Assembly: GCF_001078595.1 (NCBI RefSeq)
Contig: NZ_LFTY01000002.1
Location: forward strand, 730,124 to 794,123
Length of the DNA: 64,000 nucleotides
Source: Candidatus Rhodobacter oscarellae
Lineage (GTDB): Bacteria > Pseudomonadota > Alphaproteobacteria > Rhodobacterales > Rhodobacteraceae
Direction of reading: 5' to 3'
Shown: positions 18,375-28,600 of the stretch, piece by piece
Layout of the letters: the number at the start of each line of letters is the position of its first letter
How positions within the stretch are numbered: the stretch's first letter is position 1
Notes under the pieces: generated by a model
What the model saw: only the letters and a program-made list of their open reading frames with translations
What the model was told of the DNA's origin: nothing
Database searches by the model: none
Translations under genes and position numbers: made by a program

Positions 18375-19559
18375 TTAACAAACGGGTGCGGCCGCCGCGT
18401 TTTTGTGGTTTTTCATGGCCGCCGCGAAGCGCTCGAACAGGTAGTAGCTGTCCTGCGGGCCGGGGCTCGCCTCTGGGTGGTACTGCACCGAGAACACAGG
18501 CCGGTCCGCCATGCGGATCCCGCAATTGGAGCCATCAAAGAGCGACACATGCGTCTCGACCACGCCCGCGGGCAAGGTCTGGCTGTCCACGGTGAAGCCG
18601 TGGTTCATCGAGGTGATCTCGACCTTGCCGGTCTCTAGGTCTTTCACTGGGTGGTTGGCGCCGTGGTGGCCGTGGTTCATCTTGATGGTCTTGGCGCCAA
18701 GCGCCAGCGCCATCATCTGGTGGCCCAGGCAGATGCCGAAGACCGGCAGGTCGGTCTTGGCCAGCACCTCTTGGATCATCGGCACCGCATAGGCGCCCGT
18801 GGCCGCCGGGTCGCCGGGGCCGTTCGAGAGGAACACGCCGTCGGGGTCATGCGCCAGCACCTCCTCGGCGGTGGCGGTGGCCGGCAGCACGGTGACGTCG
18901 CAGCCCACCGAGGCCAGGCAGCGCAGGATGTTGCGCTTGGCGCCGTAATCCACGGCCACGACCTTATGCACGGGCGCGGTCTGAGGCGCGTAGCCCTCGG
19001 GCCAGGCCCAGCGCATCTGGTCCCAATGGTAGCTTTGCGCGCAGGTGACCTCTTTGGCGAGGTCGAGCCCCTCCAGCCCGGGGAAGGCGCGGGCGCTGGC
19101 GACCAGCGCCTCGATGTCGAACATCCCGTCCGGGCTGTGGGCCAGCGCCACATGCGGCGCGCCCTGCTGGCGGATCGCCCGGGTCAGGCGCCGCGTGTCC
19201 AGCCCGCCGATGCCGATCCGACCGCGCTTGGCCAGCCAGTCGGTCAGCCGCTCGGCGGCGCGCCAGTTGGAGGGCTCGGTCGGGTCCCATTTGACCACCA
19301 TGCCCGCGGCCACCGGGTCGGCGGTCTCGTCATCCTCGGGGTTCACGCCGACATTGCCGACATGCGGGAAGGTGAAGGTGACAATCTGGCCCGCATAGGA
19401 CGGGTCCGTCATGATTTCCTGATAGCCGGTCATGGCGGTGTTGAAGCACAGCTCGGCCTGGGTTTGTGCTGTCGCGCCAAAGCCTTGGCCGAAAAACAGC
19501 GTCCCGTCGGCGAGAGCCAGACAGGCGGTTGCCCCGTTGGGGCCTTTAGATGCGGGCAT
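18375..19559 (-). CDS. carA: Carbamoyl-phosphate synthase small subunit
   Basis: This glutaminase subunit supplies ammonia to CarB for arginine and pyrimidine synthesis. It has the N-terminal ACLALADGTLFFGQGFGA, NPEDDE, LGGLDTRRLTR-like (GIGGLDTRRLTRAIR), LSNGPGDP, the nucleophile loop CLGHQMMALALG and the catalytic His/Glu in VQYHPEASPGP. I chose ATG 19559 because GAGGAG lies 8 bases upstream, giving 394 residues; ATG 19583 would add 8. carB is not in the window. Confidence 0.96.
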   Translation of the reverse strand: MPASKGPNGATACLALADGTLFFGQGFGATAQTQAELCFNTAMTGYQEIMTDPSYAGQIVTFTFPHVGNVGVNPEDDETADPVAAGMVVKWDPTEPSNWRAAERLTDWLAKRGRIGIGGLDTRRLTRAIRQQGAPHVALAHSPDGMFDIEALVASARAFPGLEGLDLAKEVTCAQSYHWDQMRWAWPEGYAPQTAPVHKVVAVDYGAKRNILRCLASVGCDVTVLPATATAEEVLAHDPDGVFLSNGPGDPAATGAYAVPMIQEVLAKTDLPVFGICLGHQMMALALGAKTIKMNHGHHGANHPVKDLETGKVEITSMNHGFTVDSQTLPAGVVETHVSLFDGSNCGIRMADRPVFSVQYHPEASPGPQDSYYLFERFAAAMKNHKNAAAAPVC

Positions 19560-19746
19560 GGGAAGCGACTCCTCGGTCGTCAAATTGCCGGGAACCTAGT
19601 GAGCGCGGCGGTTTGGGTCAAGGGTGGTTGCGGAATTTTAAAATCGTTGAATTTCAAGGGATTAATCGAGGATCTGGGCTGTTGCCTCTTTGCGGGCGCC
19701 GCGGTAGGGTAGGGACTTCGCAACGGCTATGGGGACAACTCATCCG

Positions 19747-20205
19747 ATGGGCATTCGCGACCGTATCGCCACAGGTCTAAAAGAGGCGATGAAGAGCCAG
19801 GACAAGCCGCGCCTGGCAACGCTGAGACTGATCAACGCAGCGATCAAGGACAAGGACATCGCCCTGCGCGGCGATGGCAACGCCGCGGGCGTGTCCGATG
19901 ACGACGTGCTGGGCATCCTCGGCAAGATGATCAAGCAGCGCCAGGAGAGCGCGCGCGCCTATGAAGAGGGCGGGCGGCTGGACCTGGCGGAGGGCGAGCG
20001 CCACGAGGTCACGGTCATCGAGCAGTTCCTACCGCAGAAGCTGAGCGAGGACGAGGTCGCCGCCGCCGTCGACAAGGCGATCCGCGCGGTCGACGCGGGC
20101 TCGATCCGCGACATGGGCAAGGTGATGGGCGCCCTGAAGGCCGAGTATATGGGCCGGATGGATTTCGGCGCCGTGGGGCCGATGGTCAAGGACCGCCTGG
20201 GCTAA
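19747..20205 (+). CDS. GatB/YqeY domain protein
   Basis: This 152-residue protein starts MGIRDRIATGLKEAMKSQDKPRL, typical of YqeY. It also shows ALRGDGNAAGVSDDDVLGILGKMIKQRQESA and the C-terminal MGKVMGALKAEYMGRMDFGAVGPMVK. The domain is related to the tRNA-binding tail of the GatB amidotransferase subunit, but the stand-alone protein has no settled function. It is divergent from carA. The upstream in-frame ATG 19729 is possible but would add residues absent from the family. A terminator repeat follows 15 bases after the stop. Confidence 0.9.
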   Translation: MGIRDRIATGLKEAMKSQDKPRLATLRLINAAIKDKDIALRGDGNAAGVSDDDVLGILGKMIKQRQESARAYEEGGRLDLAEGERHEVTVIEQFLPQKLSEDEVAAAVDKAIRAVDAGSIRDMGKVMGALKAEYMGRMDFGAVGPMVKDRLG

Positions 20206-20219
20206 AGCGTGATCCAAAG

Positions 20220-20304
20220 GAGCGCCTTCGGCGCGCTCTTTTGAGCCCGTACTCGCCGCACTGGGTTTTGCAGAGCAAAACCTCAGCGGCGCCTGCGTGC
20301 GGGC
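20220..20304 (+). repeat. Terminator-associated repeat, copy 3 (with nested hairpin)
   Basis: The hairpin GAGCGC-CTTCGGC-GCGCTC plus TTTT (20220-20241) ends the yqeY transcript. It continues AGCCCGTACTCGCC, GGGTTTTGC-AGA-GCAAAACCTC and TGCGTGCGGGCG, as in copy 1. Compared with copy 1 the nested loop differs by one base (AGA for AAA) while both arms are conserved. Confidence 0.8.
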
Positions 20305-20362
20305 GCGGCAAGCCGCAAGGCGACGTGTCGTTCGCAGGGCGGGTATGGGCGCCGCGACGCGA

Positions 20363-20386
20363 TGCGTATTTCAGACAAGGTGAAGA
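20363..20386 (-). repeat. Short conserved motif after a stop codon, copy 3
   Basis: On the minus strand the bases spanning the glycosyltransferase stop read CTTCACCTTGTCTGAAATACG, matching the motif after the stop at 13800 and the one at 10567-10592. Confidence 0.45.
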
Positions 20387-21361
20387 TCAGGGCGCCTTGG
20401 GGCCGCCGACCCGCCAGCGGTCCGCGTAGTGCTGGATCGCGACGGTATTGTGCCGCGTGCCGCCGCCCATGCCGCGATTGAAGAGCCCCAGCCGCGTGGA
20501 CTGGAAGGCGCGGCGTTTCGACCATGGCACAAAGCTTAGGCTGGGCGCGGGGATCACGAATTTCGGCGCGCAGCACAGCGCGGATGTGCGCACGTCATCC
20601 ACATAGCGCAGCGCCTCGGGACCCTCCAGGGCGCTGATCTCTGCGAGGTCGAAGAAGCGCGGCCGCACCAGGTAGCTGAACACCCCCAGCATCACGTCCA
20701 CCTCGCGCGGCTTTTTGAGCCGCGGCGCGCGGATCGGGGCGGGGGGCTGCATCAGCAGGTTCGAGCGGATCGTGGTGAAGCGGTCCGTGAGGTCCGCCGG
20801 CACCACCCAGCCGCCCATAGTGAGCGCGTAGTCGGGCTGGCGCGCGGCCATCGCCTCGTAGCAGGCCACCAGCCATTTGGGGTAGATGCGGTCGTCGTCC
20901 AACACCAGGAGCGGGGTGTCGGGGGCCTCCGCGGCCAGGGTCGGGATCAGCTTGGTGCCGGGGCCGAGATCCTCGCTGCGGCGGATCTCTAGCGCGCGCA
21001 GCGCATGGAGCTCGGGCGGGATCTGGTAGGGCAGCTGCTCGCGCAGGCTGAACCCCGGCACGTTCAGCACGATCCGCGCGGGCGGGCGGGACTGGTCCAG
21101 GAGGCTGCGCAAAGTGTGCTTGAGCAGGCCGATCCGGCTGGGAGTGGTGGTGAGCGTGATCACGATTTCCGAGCGCTCGGGCGCGGCGGCCCAGGCGGCG
21201 TCCAGCTCGGTCAGGCTGCGCCGCGACAGGTGCCACTCGCGCAAAAGGTCATGGGGCAGCCACTCGCCCTCAAACAGGTGATGGAGCCAGACGGCCAAGC
21301 CGGCCAAGAGCGCAAAGGGCAGCAGTATCAGGATCGCGGTCATGGCCGATGCGTCGGGCAT
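20387..21361 (-). CDS. Membrane-anchored glycosyltransferase-like protein
   Basis: This 324-residue protein has one N-terminal membrane helix (AILILLPFALLAGLAVWLHHLF), then a GT-A-like fold: VITLTTTPSRIGLLKHTLRSLLDQSRPP at about residues 68-95 and the metal-binding LLVLDDDRIYPKWLV near residue 150. These suggest a nucleotide-sugar transferase facing the cytoplasm. Sugar and acceptor cannot be told. The start is unsettled between ATG 21361 and ATG 21343; neither has a clear ribosome-binding site. It lies 13 bases after the DUF2244 gene on the same strand. Confidence 0.65.
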   Translation of the reverse strand: MPDASAMTAILILLPFALLAGLAVWLHHLFEGEWLPHDLLREWHLSRRSLTELDAAWAAAPERSEIVITLTTTPSRIGLLKHTLRSLLDQSRPPARIVLNVPGFSLREQLPYQIPPELHALRALEIRRSEDLGPGTKLIPTLAAEAPDTPLLVLDDDRIYPKWLVACYEAMAARQPDYALTMGGWVVPADLTDRFTTIRSNLLMQPPAPIRAPRLKKPREVDVMLGVFSYLVRPRFFDLAEISALEGPEALRYVDDVRTSALCCAPKFVIPAPSLSFVPWSKRRAFQSTRLGLFNRGMGGGTRHNTVAIQHYADRWRVGGPKAP

Positions 21362-21374
21362 GACCGCCGCGCTG

Positions 21375-21878
21375 TCAATGGGCGTTTCGGTTCAGTGCGC
21401 GCAGCCGGTCCTGCAGCTCGGCAAAGAGCGCGGCGCGCTCCTCCGGGCTGAGGAAGGCGCCCAGCTCTACCGCGCGGTCGCCGCCCTTCAGCGTGAGGTA
21501 GTTCGCGACCGGCCCGCCCGTGGCATGCATCTCGACGCGCACCCAATAGGGGTTGGCCTGCCAGCTCTGCTGGTCGCCTCGCGGGTTGCAGCGCACCAGC
21601 TCCATGGTGTCGGCGGCCAGGGTCAGGTCCTCGCGCAGCGCCCCGTCCGCGTCCGAGCGCCGCAGCGCGTACCAGATCGCCCAAAGCGCGCCGCCCAGGA
21701 ACGGCAAGAGCCCCCACAGGACCGGCGAGCCCAGCACCGCCAGCAGCGGGATCAGCAGCATGCAGGCGGTCACAATGATGAAGGTCGCGAAGCCCTGCGG
21801 CGGCAGGGAGCGGTGCGGCCATAGCTCTAGGCGTTGCGGCGGCTCGGTGCTGGACCAGCGATAGGGCATGTCTGGCAT
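21375..21878 (-). CDS. DUF2244 membrane protein
   Basis: From residue 4 (MPYRWSSTEPPQRLELWPHRSLPPQGF) this matches the DUF2244 family, followed by two close membrane helices (FIIVTACMLLIPLLAVL and LLPFLGGALWAIWYAL). The C-terminal half is a soluble beta-rich domain with NPYWVRVEMHATGG and LKGGDRAVELGAFLSPEER. Function unknown in the family. The start is uncertain: ATG 21878, 21869, 21911 or 21971 are in frame and none has a strong ribosome-binding site; family length favours the shorter forms. Probably cotranscribed with the glycosyltransferase downstream. Confidence 0.75.
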   Translation of the reverse strand: MPDMPYRWSSTEPPQRLELWPHRSLPPQGFATFIIVTACMLLIPLLAVLGSPVLWGLLPFLGGALWAIWYALRRSDADGALREDLTLAADTMELVRCNPRGDQQSWQANPYWVRVEMHATGGPVANYLTLKGGDRAVELGAFLSPEERAALFAELQDRLRALNRNAH

Positions 21879-22104
21879 CGTAGCCTGTTGGCGGCGCGAA
21901 AAAAGGGACATATTGGCGCGGCGGTTGGAGCGCTTGCCCAGACCAGCGCTGGGGAAAAGGGCGAGCGCCAAGCAGAACGGGATCGCGACGCTCGTTGCAC
22001 CGTGAATATGCGAAGCTACGTGCTAGGTGCCGTCGTGATAGGCGCGCGCCTCGCCCAATTGCGAGAGATTGACCACTTGCCTGCGCTTGACCGCCGCGAG
22101 TGGC

Positions 22105-22122
22105 GCCGTCATGCTTGACGGC
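22105..22122 (+). promoter_or_regulatory. Perfect hairpin in the EthD gene leader
   Basis: GCCGTCA (22105-22111) pairs with TGACGGC (22116-22122) around TGCT, 36 bases before the EthD start. No T-run follows. It could be an operator or a leader hairpin; evidence is structural only. Confidence 0.35.
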
Positions 22123-22158
22123 ATTTCACAAAGCCAAGCCACTGAAGGAGGTATTTCT

Positions 22159-22479
22159 ATGACCCAAGTCTCTCTTGTCGTGCTCTATCCGCAGCCCAGC
22201 GATGCCGCGCAGTTCAACACCGACTACGAGGCGCATGTGGCCTTGCTGCGCAAGCACGCCGGTATCCCGGAGGACCAGACGCCCTATTCCGTGATGCGGT
22301 TCGCGCCAAACCCCGACGGCAGTGCGGCGCCGTTCTATCAGATGTTCTCGATGCCCTTCGCTTCGGGCGAGGCGCTGCAGGCCGCCATGGCCACGGCGGG
22401 CATGCAGGAGGTCGCGGCGGATGCGGCGCGCATTTCGTCCGGCGGTGCGCCGGTGATCCTGGTCGGCGCCGGGGCGTAG
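22159..22479 (+). CDS. EthD-family dimeric alpha-beta barrel protein
   Basis: ATG 22159 follows AAGGAGG, a strong ribosome-binding site. The 106-residue product begins VSLVVLYPQPSDAAQFNTDYEAHVALLRKHAG and has the family ending FASGEALQAAMATAGMQEVAADAARIS. EthD-like proteins are small ferredoxin-fold dimers, some needed for ether or polyketide chemistry, but most have no known reaction. It is a single gene converging on icd. Confidence 0.8.
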   Translation: MTQVSLVVLYPQPSDAAQFNTDYEAHVALLRKHAGIPEDQTPYSVMRFAPNPDGSAAPFYQMFSMPFASGEALQAAMATAGMQEVAADAARISSGGAPVILVGAGA

Positions 22480-22566
22480 GCTAATTTAAAGCCATAGCGC
22501 CCGCGGATCGGGGCGTGCCGCGGCGCGAACGAGCGCGCCGCTTGCATATCTTAGACCGTCGAGAGC

Positions 22567-24780
22567 CTAGCCGATGATCGCGTTCAGCGTGGCGCTGGGG
22601 CGCATGATCGCGGCGACCTTGTCGGCGTCGGGGTGGTAGTAGCCCCCCATATCGGCCTTGGGACCTTGTGCGGCGGCCAGTTCCGACAGGATCGCGGCCT
22701 CGCCCTCGGCGAGGGCCGCCGCGATGGGCGCGAAATGCGCCGCCATCTCGGCATCATCGGACTGCGCGGCCAGAGCCTCGGCCCAGTAGCGCGCGAACCA
22801 ATAGTGGCTGTCGCGGTTGTCCGGCTCGCCGACCTTGCGCGAGGGCGAGCGGTTATGGTCCAGCACGCCCTGCGTGGCCGCCTCTGCCGCCGCGCCCAGC
22901 ACGCCCGCCTTGGCGTTGCCCTGCGCATCGGCCAGGAAGTTCAGGCTCTCGCCCAGGGCGCAGAACTCGCCCATGCTGTCCCAGCGCAGGTGGTTCTCGG
23001 CCTGCAGCTGCTGCACATGCTTGGGGGCGGAGCCCCCGGCGCCGGTCTCAAACAGCCCGCCGCCCTGCATCAGCTTCACAATCGAGAGCATCTTGGCGGA
23101 GGTGCCCAGCTCGAGGATCGGGAAGAGATCGGTCAGGTAGTCGCGCAGCACGTTGCCGGTGATGGCAATCGAGTCATTGCCCGCGGTGATCGTCTGCAGG
23201 GACTGCACCGTGGCCTCGCGCGGCGCCATGATCTGGAACTTATCGGCCACGCCAGCGGCCTCCAACGCGGGGGCCACGTATTTGATCAGCTCGGCGTCAT
23301 GGGCGCGGTTCGCGTCCAGCCAAAAGATCGCCTCGGACCCGGTCAGCCGCTGGCGGTCCATCGCCAGCTGGATCCAGTTCTCGATCGGCGCCTTCTTGAC
23401 GGTGCAGGCGCGCCAGATGTCGCCCGCCGCGACCGCGTGGGAGTGCAGCACGTCGCCATTCGCCGCCACGACCCGCATCTCTCCCGCGCCGGGGGCCTGG
23501 AAGGTGGTCGGGTGAGAGCCGTATTCCTCGGCCTTCTGCGCCATCAGGCCGACATTGGCCACAGCACCCGCCGTGGCGGGGTTCAAGGCGCCATTGGCCT
23601 TAAAGAAGTTCACCGTCTCGTCATAGACGCCCGCATAGCAGCGGTCGGGGATCACGCAGTTGGTGTCGCCCTTGGCGCCGGTCTGGTCCCAGCCCTTGCC
23701 GCCGGCGCGGATCACCGCAGGCATCGAGGCGTCGATGATCACATCCGAGGGCACGTGCAGGTTGGTGATGCCGCGGTCGCTGTCGACCATATACATCGAG
23801 GGGCGGTCCAGCGCGTCGATCTCGGCCTGGATCTCGGCGCCGTTCGGCATGGCCGCGATGGCGGCCAGCACGTCGCCCAGGCCGGAATTCGGCATCCCGC
23901 CCGCGGCCTCAATCGCCGCACCATGCTTGTCCCAGACCGGGCCCAACCAGGCCTTGACCGCGTAGCCAAAGATGATCGGGTCCGAGACCTTCATCATCGT
24001 GGCCTTCATATGGAACGAGAACATCGTGCCATCCGCCATAGTGTCGGCGATGGCGCCGTCCAGGAACTCGGCCAGGGCGGCGACGGACATGAAGGTCGCA
24101 TCGGCCACGGTGCCCGCCTCGAGCGGCCAGGCCTCCTTAAGCACGGTCGTGCCACCCGCGCCCACGAACTCGATGCGGGCATCCCCCGCCTGAGCGGCGG
24201 TGATGGTGGCGGATTTCTCGTTGGCGTAGAAGTCATTGCCCGGCATGGACGAGACCTTGGTCTTGCTGTCACCGGACCATGTACCCATGGAATGCGGGTT
24301 GGCCTGGGCGAAGTTCTTCACCGCCCGCGCCGCGCGGCGGTCAGAGTTGCCCTCGCGCAGGACTGGGTTCACCGCCGAGCCCTTGATGGTGTCGTATTTG
24401 GCGCGGATCGCCTTTTCTTCGTCGGTCGAGGGGTCCTCGGGGTAGTCCGGCAGGGCGTAGCCCTGGGCCTGCAGCTCTTCGACGGCGCCGACAAGCTGCG
24501 GCACGGAGGCCGAGATGTTGGGCAGCTTGATGACATTGGCGTCCGGCGTCTTCACCAGCTCGCCTAGCTCGGCCAGGTCGTTGGACTGGCGCTGCGCCTC
24601 GGTCAGGGCCTCGGGGAAGGTGGCCAGGATGCGCCCGGCCAGCGAGATGTCCTTGGTGCCGACACTGATCCCCGCGGCCGAGGCGAATTTGCGGATGATT
24701 GGCAGGAAGGAGGCGCTGGCAAGCTCCGGCGCTTCGTCTACAATGGTATACAATATGTCGGGCTTCGAGGTCTCGGCCAT
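22567..24780 (-). CDS. icd: NADP-dependent isocitrate dehydrogenase, monomeric type
   Basis: This 737-residue protein is the length of the monomeric IDH family (about 740) and unrelated in sequence to dimeric Icd. It catalyses the oxidative decarboxylation of isocitrate in the TCA cycle. Recognisable segments include [91 protein letters not shown] and [17 protein letters not shown]. It is divergent from trpB across a 246-bp region that must hold both promoters. Confidence 0.96.
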   Translation of the reverse strand: MAETSKPDILYTIVDEAPELASASFLPIIRKFASAAGISVGTKDISLAGRILATFPEALTEAQRQSNDLAELGELVKTPDANVIKLPNISASVPQLVGAVEELQAQGYALPDYPEDPSTDEEKAIRAKYDTIKGSAVNPVLREGNSDRRAARAVKNFAQANPHSMGTWSGDSKTKVSSMPGNDFYANEKSATITAAQAGDARIEFVGAGGTTVLKEAWPLEAGTVADATFMSVAALAEFLDGAIADTMADGTMFSFHMKATMMKVSDPIIFGYAVKAWLGPVWDKHGAAIEAAGGMPNSGLGDVLAAIAAMPNGAEIQAEIDALDRPSMYMVDSDRGITNLHVPSDVIIDASMPAVIRAGGKGWDQTGAKGDTNCVIPDRCYAGVYDETVNFFKANGALNPATAGAVANVGLMAQKAEEYGSHPTTFQAPGAGEMRVVAANGDVLHSHAVAAGDIWRACTVKKAPIENWIQLAMDRQRLTGSEAIFWLDANRAHDAELIKYVAPALEAAGVADKFQIMAPREATVQSLQTITAGNDSIAITGNVLRDYLTDLFPILELGTSAKMLSIVKLMQGGGLFETGAGGSAPKHVQQLQAENHLRWDSMGEFCALGESLNFLADAQGNAKAGVLGAAAEAATQGVLDHNRSPSRKVGEPDNRDSHYWFARYWAEALAAQSDDAEMAAHFAPIAAALAEGEAAILSELAAAQGPKADMGGYYHPDADKVAAIMRPSATLNAIIG

Positions 24781-25026
24781 GATCCTAGGGTCCTTTGCGA
24801 GTCAGAGGCTGGTGCGGTTCGCGCCATGGGGATAGGGGCCCCGGCGCGTGTTTATCGCGCCCTTCCTTAAAGGAATCCCAAGAATGTGCAACGGGGCAGA
24901 TGCGCGCGGCCGCCTGGCGGCGCGGCCTGGCCCGCCCAGATTTTCGTGCAGCTTTCGCCCGCCACCGCTTTACCGCGCCCGCACTTGGGCTATAACGCAT
25001 CCCTGACGCAGGAGAGGACCCGATCC

Positions 25027-26276
<1,250 letters not shown>

Positions 26277-26280
<4 letters not shown>

Positions 26281-26622
26281 TCCGCGCCGCTGCATTTGCG
26301 GCTTGTCTGGCGGGGCCCGTCGTTGCCGACGAGGCGTTCGTCGAGGCCAACATCCTGGGCATCTTCTACCATGAGCTGGGCCACGCGGTGATCGACATCG
26401 GGGGGGGGCGCCCAACTTGGCCAGGAATAGGACGCGGCGGACGTCTTCTCGATCATCGTGATCGACGCTCTGAACGACGAGCTGAGCCTTGCGGCGCCAT
26501 TGACTGTCACAGTCGAAAGCTGCGGCGAGCCCAATGGGTTTTACGATCTGGACGCGCGCGCGATCATCATGTGCAGCGCGTTCGAAGACCACCTCTTTGA
26601 GATGGCCAAGCAGCTGAACTAG
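26277..26622 (+). pseudogene. DUF4344 metallopeptidase relic
   Basis: The frame starts at ATG 26277 overlapping the trpB stop and encodes a signal-peptide-like start, then LGIFYHELGHAVIDIG with an HExxH zinc motif. At a run of nine G (26400-26408) the frame shifts by one base. The shifted frame continues GAQLGQE-stop-DAADVFSIIVIDALND, where the TAG at 26428-26430 replaces the Glu of the family QEEDAAD motif. It then jumps to ELSLAAPLTVTVESCGEPNGFYD and ends at TAG 26622. From memory of the family, roughly a hundred residues between these blocks are missing. The frameshift, nonsense codon and internal loss together indicate a dead gene. Confidence 0.8.
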
Positions 26623-27404
26623 GCGCTTGCCGCCGCGTGTCGGCGGCGCTGCGCCTGGGCCTTTTTCTCCATCCAGATCGTCGATTGGCGCCCCTTGTGG
26701 AAGCGCTTCCACGGCGTTTGCCGCCCACGGAAATGGCTGTTGATGCTGAGCGCGCAGACCTGGCTGACCTCCGAGATCGAGCGCCCCGATTGCGCCGACC
26801 AGATATTGAGCGCGTCTTGCACGTCTTGCATCTCGGCGCGGGTCTTGGGGTTGGCGTCGATCACGCGCTCGGTGATCAGCCGGGCGCGCAGGTGGTGGTC
26901 GAGGATAAAGCCGTCGACACCCATCTCACGCATCGCGCGCTGGGCGTGCAGCCCAAGCAGGCGTCGCCCGTTCTTCTTGAGCAGGTGCAGCAGCCCGACA
27001 AAATCGTCCGAGGGCCAATCCGCGAAAAACTCCGCCGCGGTGCCATATTCCTCGGCCAGGTTGAGCATCATCACCGCGTTGTCGCGCACCGCATGCGGCT
27101 GCGTGCCCCTGCGCCAGAGCCGCTTGTCCTCGGCCATGCGATCCAGTTGGGCGTCGTCCATCAACGCGCAGGCCTCGATGTCAAAGGCGTGGAACGCCTC
27201 TTCAAAATCGCCCCAGACGCGGTCGATCAGAGCGTGGCTGAACCGCGCAGAGTAGATCGACTTGCTGATCTGGGCGAGCCAGCGGTCGTCGCCGATCTGC
27301 GCCAGCTCCGAGGGCTCGCGCGGGGCGACCAATCGCGCCTCCAGCGCCTCGGCGCCGTCCTGGCGGTGCTGCGCCATGTCGTAGATCTCATCAAAGCTGC
27401 GCAT
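26619..27404 (-). CDS. Tag-like (3-methyladenine glycosylase I family) protein 1
   Basis: This 261-residue protein resembles the core of DNA-3-methyladenine glycosylase I: LAQISKSIYSARFSHALIDRVWGDFEEAFHAFDIEACALMDD corresponds to the Tag helices around the base-binding site, followed by AVRDNAVMMLNLAEEYG and GFILDHHLRARLI. The YHDxEWG signature and zinc ligands of E. coli Tag are not visible, so repair activity is unproven. The basic tail after residue 225 (GRQTPWKRFHKGRQSTIWMEKK) is absent from its neighbour and could bind nucleic acid. ATG 27404 follows AAGGGCGG. Its 3' end overlaps the DUF4344 relic. Confidence 0.6.
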   Translation of the reverse strand: MRSFDEIYDMAQHRQDGAEALEARLVAPREPSELAQIGDDRWLAQISKSIYSARFSHALIDRVWGDFEEAFHAFDIEACALMDDAQLDRMAEDKRLWRRGTQPHAVRDNAVMMLNLAEEYGTAAEFFADWPSDDFVGLLHLLKKNGRRLLGLHAQRAMREMGVDGFILDHHLRARLITERVIDANPKTRAEMQDVQDALNIWSAQSGRSISEVSQVCALSINSHFRGRQTPWKRFHKGRQSTIWMEKKAQAQRRRHAAASA

Positions 27405-27912
27405 ATGCCGCCCTTGCTCCATTATGTGGCCAGAAAACACGCCGCGCATTAAGATTTAATGAACATCAAATTGGAGGCAAACGCTGGCCGGGCTGACGAA
27501 GGCGGGCATGGGGTGCCGTGCGTAATGCGATGTCGTCCGCGTCAATGACCTGTCGATGCCGCGCATTGCTGGACAGAATGGAATTGTTTGGCCTGACGCG
27601 GGCATTGGCGCGCCGCAATTTTCTTGCAAGAAAATTGCGAAACTCTTCCAAGAGTTTCTTCAGCGCGACACGAGATGATCACTCTATCCCAACCTCTTAC
27701 CGGAGTGCGGAGCCACTTTCCTTGGAAGGAAAGTGCAAATCTCTTGCAAGAGATTTGGCGGGCCCAAAGGCACGTTCCAGGCCAATACCCGCCGCCATAC
27801 CTCTCCGATCTTCACGAAATCTCAACCCGACTCACCACACCCTATACGGGTGGTGGTTGGGGTACTGTCTGGGCAAACGCAGATACGCTCGGAATGCTCT
27901 GACGCAGATCAC
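27405..27912. other. 508-bp gap holding palindromic element B
   Basis: This gap separates the two tag-like paralogues. It contains the upstream region of paralogue 1 (27405-27585), compound palindromic element copy B (27586-27785), and about 127 bases downstream of paralogue 2 without a recognisable terminator. I see no credible gene. Confidence 0.6.
27586..27785 (+). repeat. Compound palindromic element, copy B
   Basis: P1 (27614-27639) and P2 (27639-27658) touch; P3 (27715-27734) and P4 (27736-27757) touch; 56 bases lie between the pairs. P2 has a CC centre (CTTCCAAG) and P3 a GG centre (CTTGGAAG), while their arms match copies A and C. The outer ends read TTTGGCCTG (27587-27595) and CAGGCCAAT (27778-27786), near-perfect inverted repeats. 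It lies between the two tag-like paralogues. Confidence 0.9.
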
Positions 27913-28575
27913 CTAGCCAATGCTCAGTGCCAAGACGCGGCTTATCTCGGTAAGCGAGCGCCCGGACTCCTGTGACCAGGCGTTGAACGCGTCCTGGGCT
28001 TTGCGCATCGCGCCCTTGGAGGTCGGTGCTTTGTCCACGACCCCCTCTGCCACCAAACGCGCCACCACGTCGCGGCTGAGTATGAAACCGTCCACTTTCA
28101 TGAACCGCAGCGCGTAGGCCCCGGTGTTTCCGCCAAGGCGTGTTCCGCGCGTCTTTAGCACCTGCAGCAGCCCAATGAAGTCCTCGCGCGGCCAGTTGGC
28201 GATGACCTCGGCGGCGGGTTTGCCATGCTCGGCGGCCAGCTCTTGCAGCATCGCGGCGTTGTCGCGCACCGATTGGATCTTGGCGCCGTGGCGCACGATC
28301 CTGGTGTCTTGCACAAGCGCGTCGAACCAGGCGTCATCCATCATCGCGCAGCGTCCGACGTCGAAGCCGTGGAAGGCGTCCTCAAAGCCGGCCCATTTCG
28401 CCTCGATGACTTTCCAGTTGAACCCCGCGCGGAACACGTTCTTGCTGAGCTCGGACAGAACGCGATCATTGGTCAGCCCGGTTGGGTCCGCAAGGCTGCC
28501 GATCTTGGCGCGCAGCGCCTCTGCGCCGCCGTGGCGCTCTGCGGCGATCTGATAGATCTCATCGAAACTGCGCAT
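27913..28575 (-). CDS. Tag-like (3-methyladenine glycosylase I family) protein 2
   Basis: This 220-residue paralogue starts MRSFDEIYQIAAERHGGAEAL, nearly the same as paralogue 1, and shares LSELSKNVFRAGFNWKVIEAKWAGFEDAFHGFD, SVRDNAAMLQELAAEHG and DFIGLLQVLK. It is closer to typical Tag-like proteins and lacks the basic tail of paralogue 1. ATG 28575 is preceded by AGGAGG. It lies 25 bases after the LysR gene on the same strand, so the two may be cotranscribed. Base-excision activity is an inference from fold resemblance only. Confidence 0.65.
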   Translation of the reverse strand: MRSFDEIYQIAAERHGGAEALRAKIGSLADPTGLTNDRVLSELSKNVFRAGFNWKVIEAKWAGFEDAFHGFDVGRCAMMDDAWFDALVQDTRIVRHGAKIQSVRDNAAMLQELAAEHGKPAAEVIANWPREDFIGLLQVLKTRGTRLGGNTGAYALRFMKVDGFILSRDVVARLVAEGVVDKAPTSKGAMRKAQDAFNAWSQESGRSLTEISRVLALSIG

Positions 28576-28600
28576 CAGCGCCTCCTGTTTGTCGCCGAGC

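Noticed and set aside
22633-24567. 644-codon open frame antisense to icd
   Set aside because: High GC content leaves antisense frames open; its protein is Arg/Gly/His rich without domains, while icd on the other strand has full family identity.
26400-26408. Nine-G run as a phase-variation switch
   Set aside because: Even in the other frame a TAG follows within 30 bases and a large part of the protein is missing, so switching would not restore a gene.
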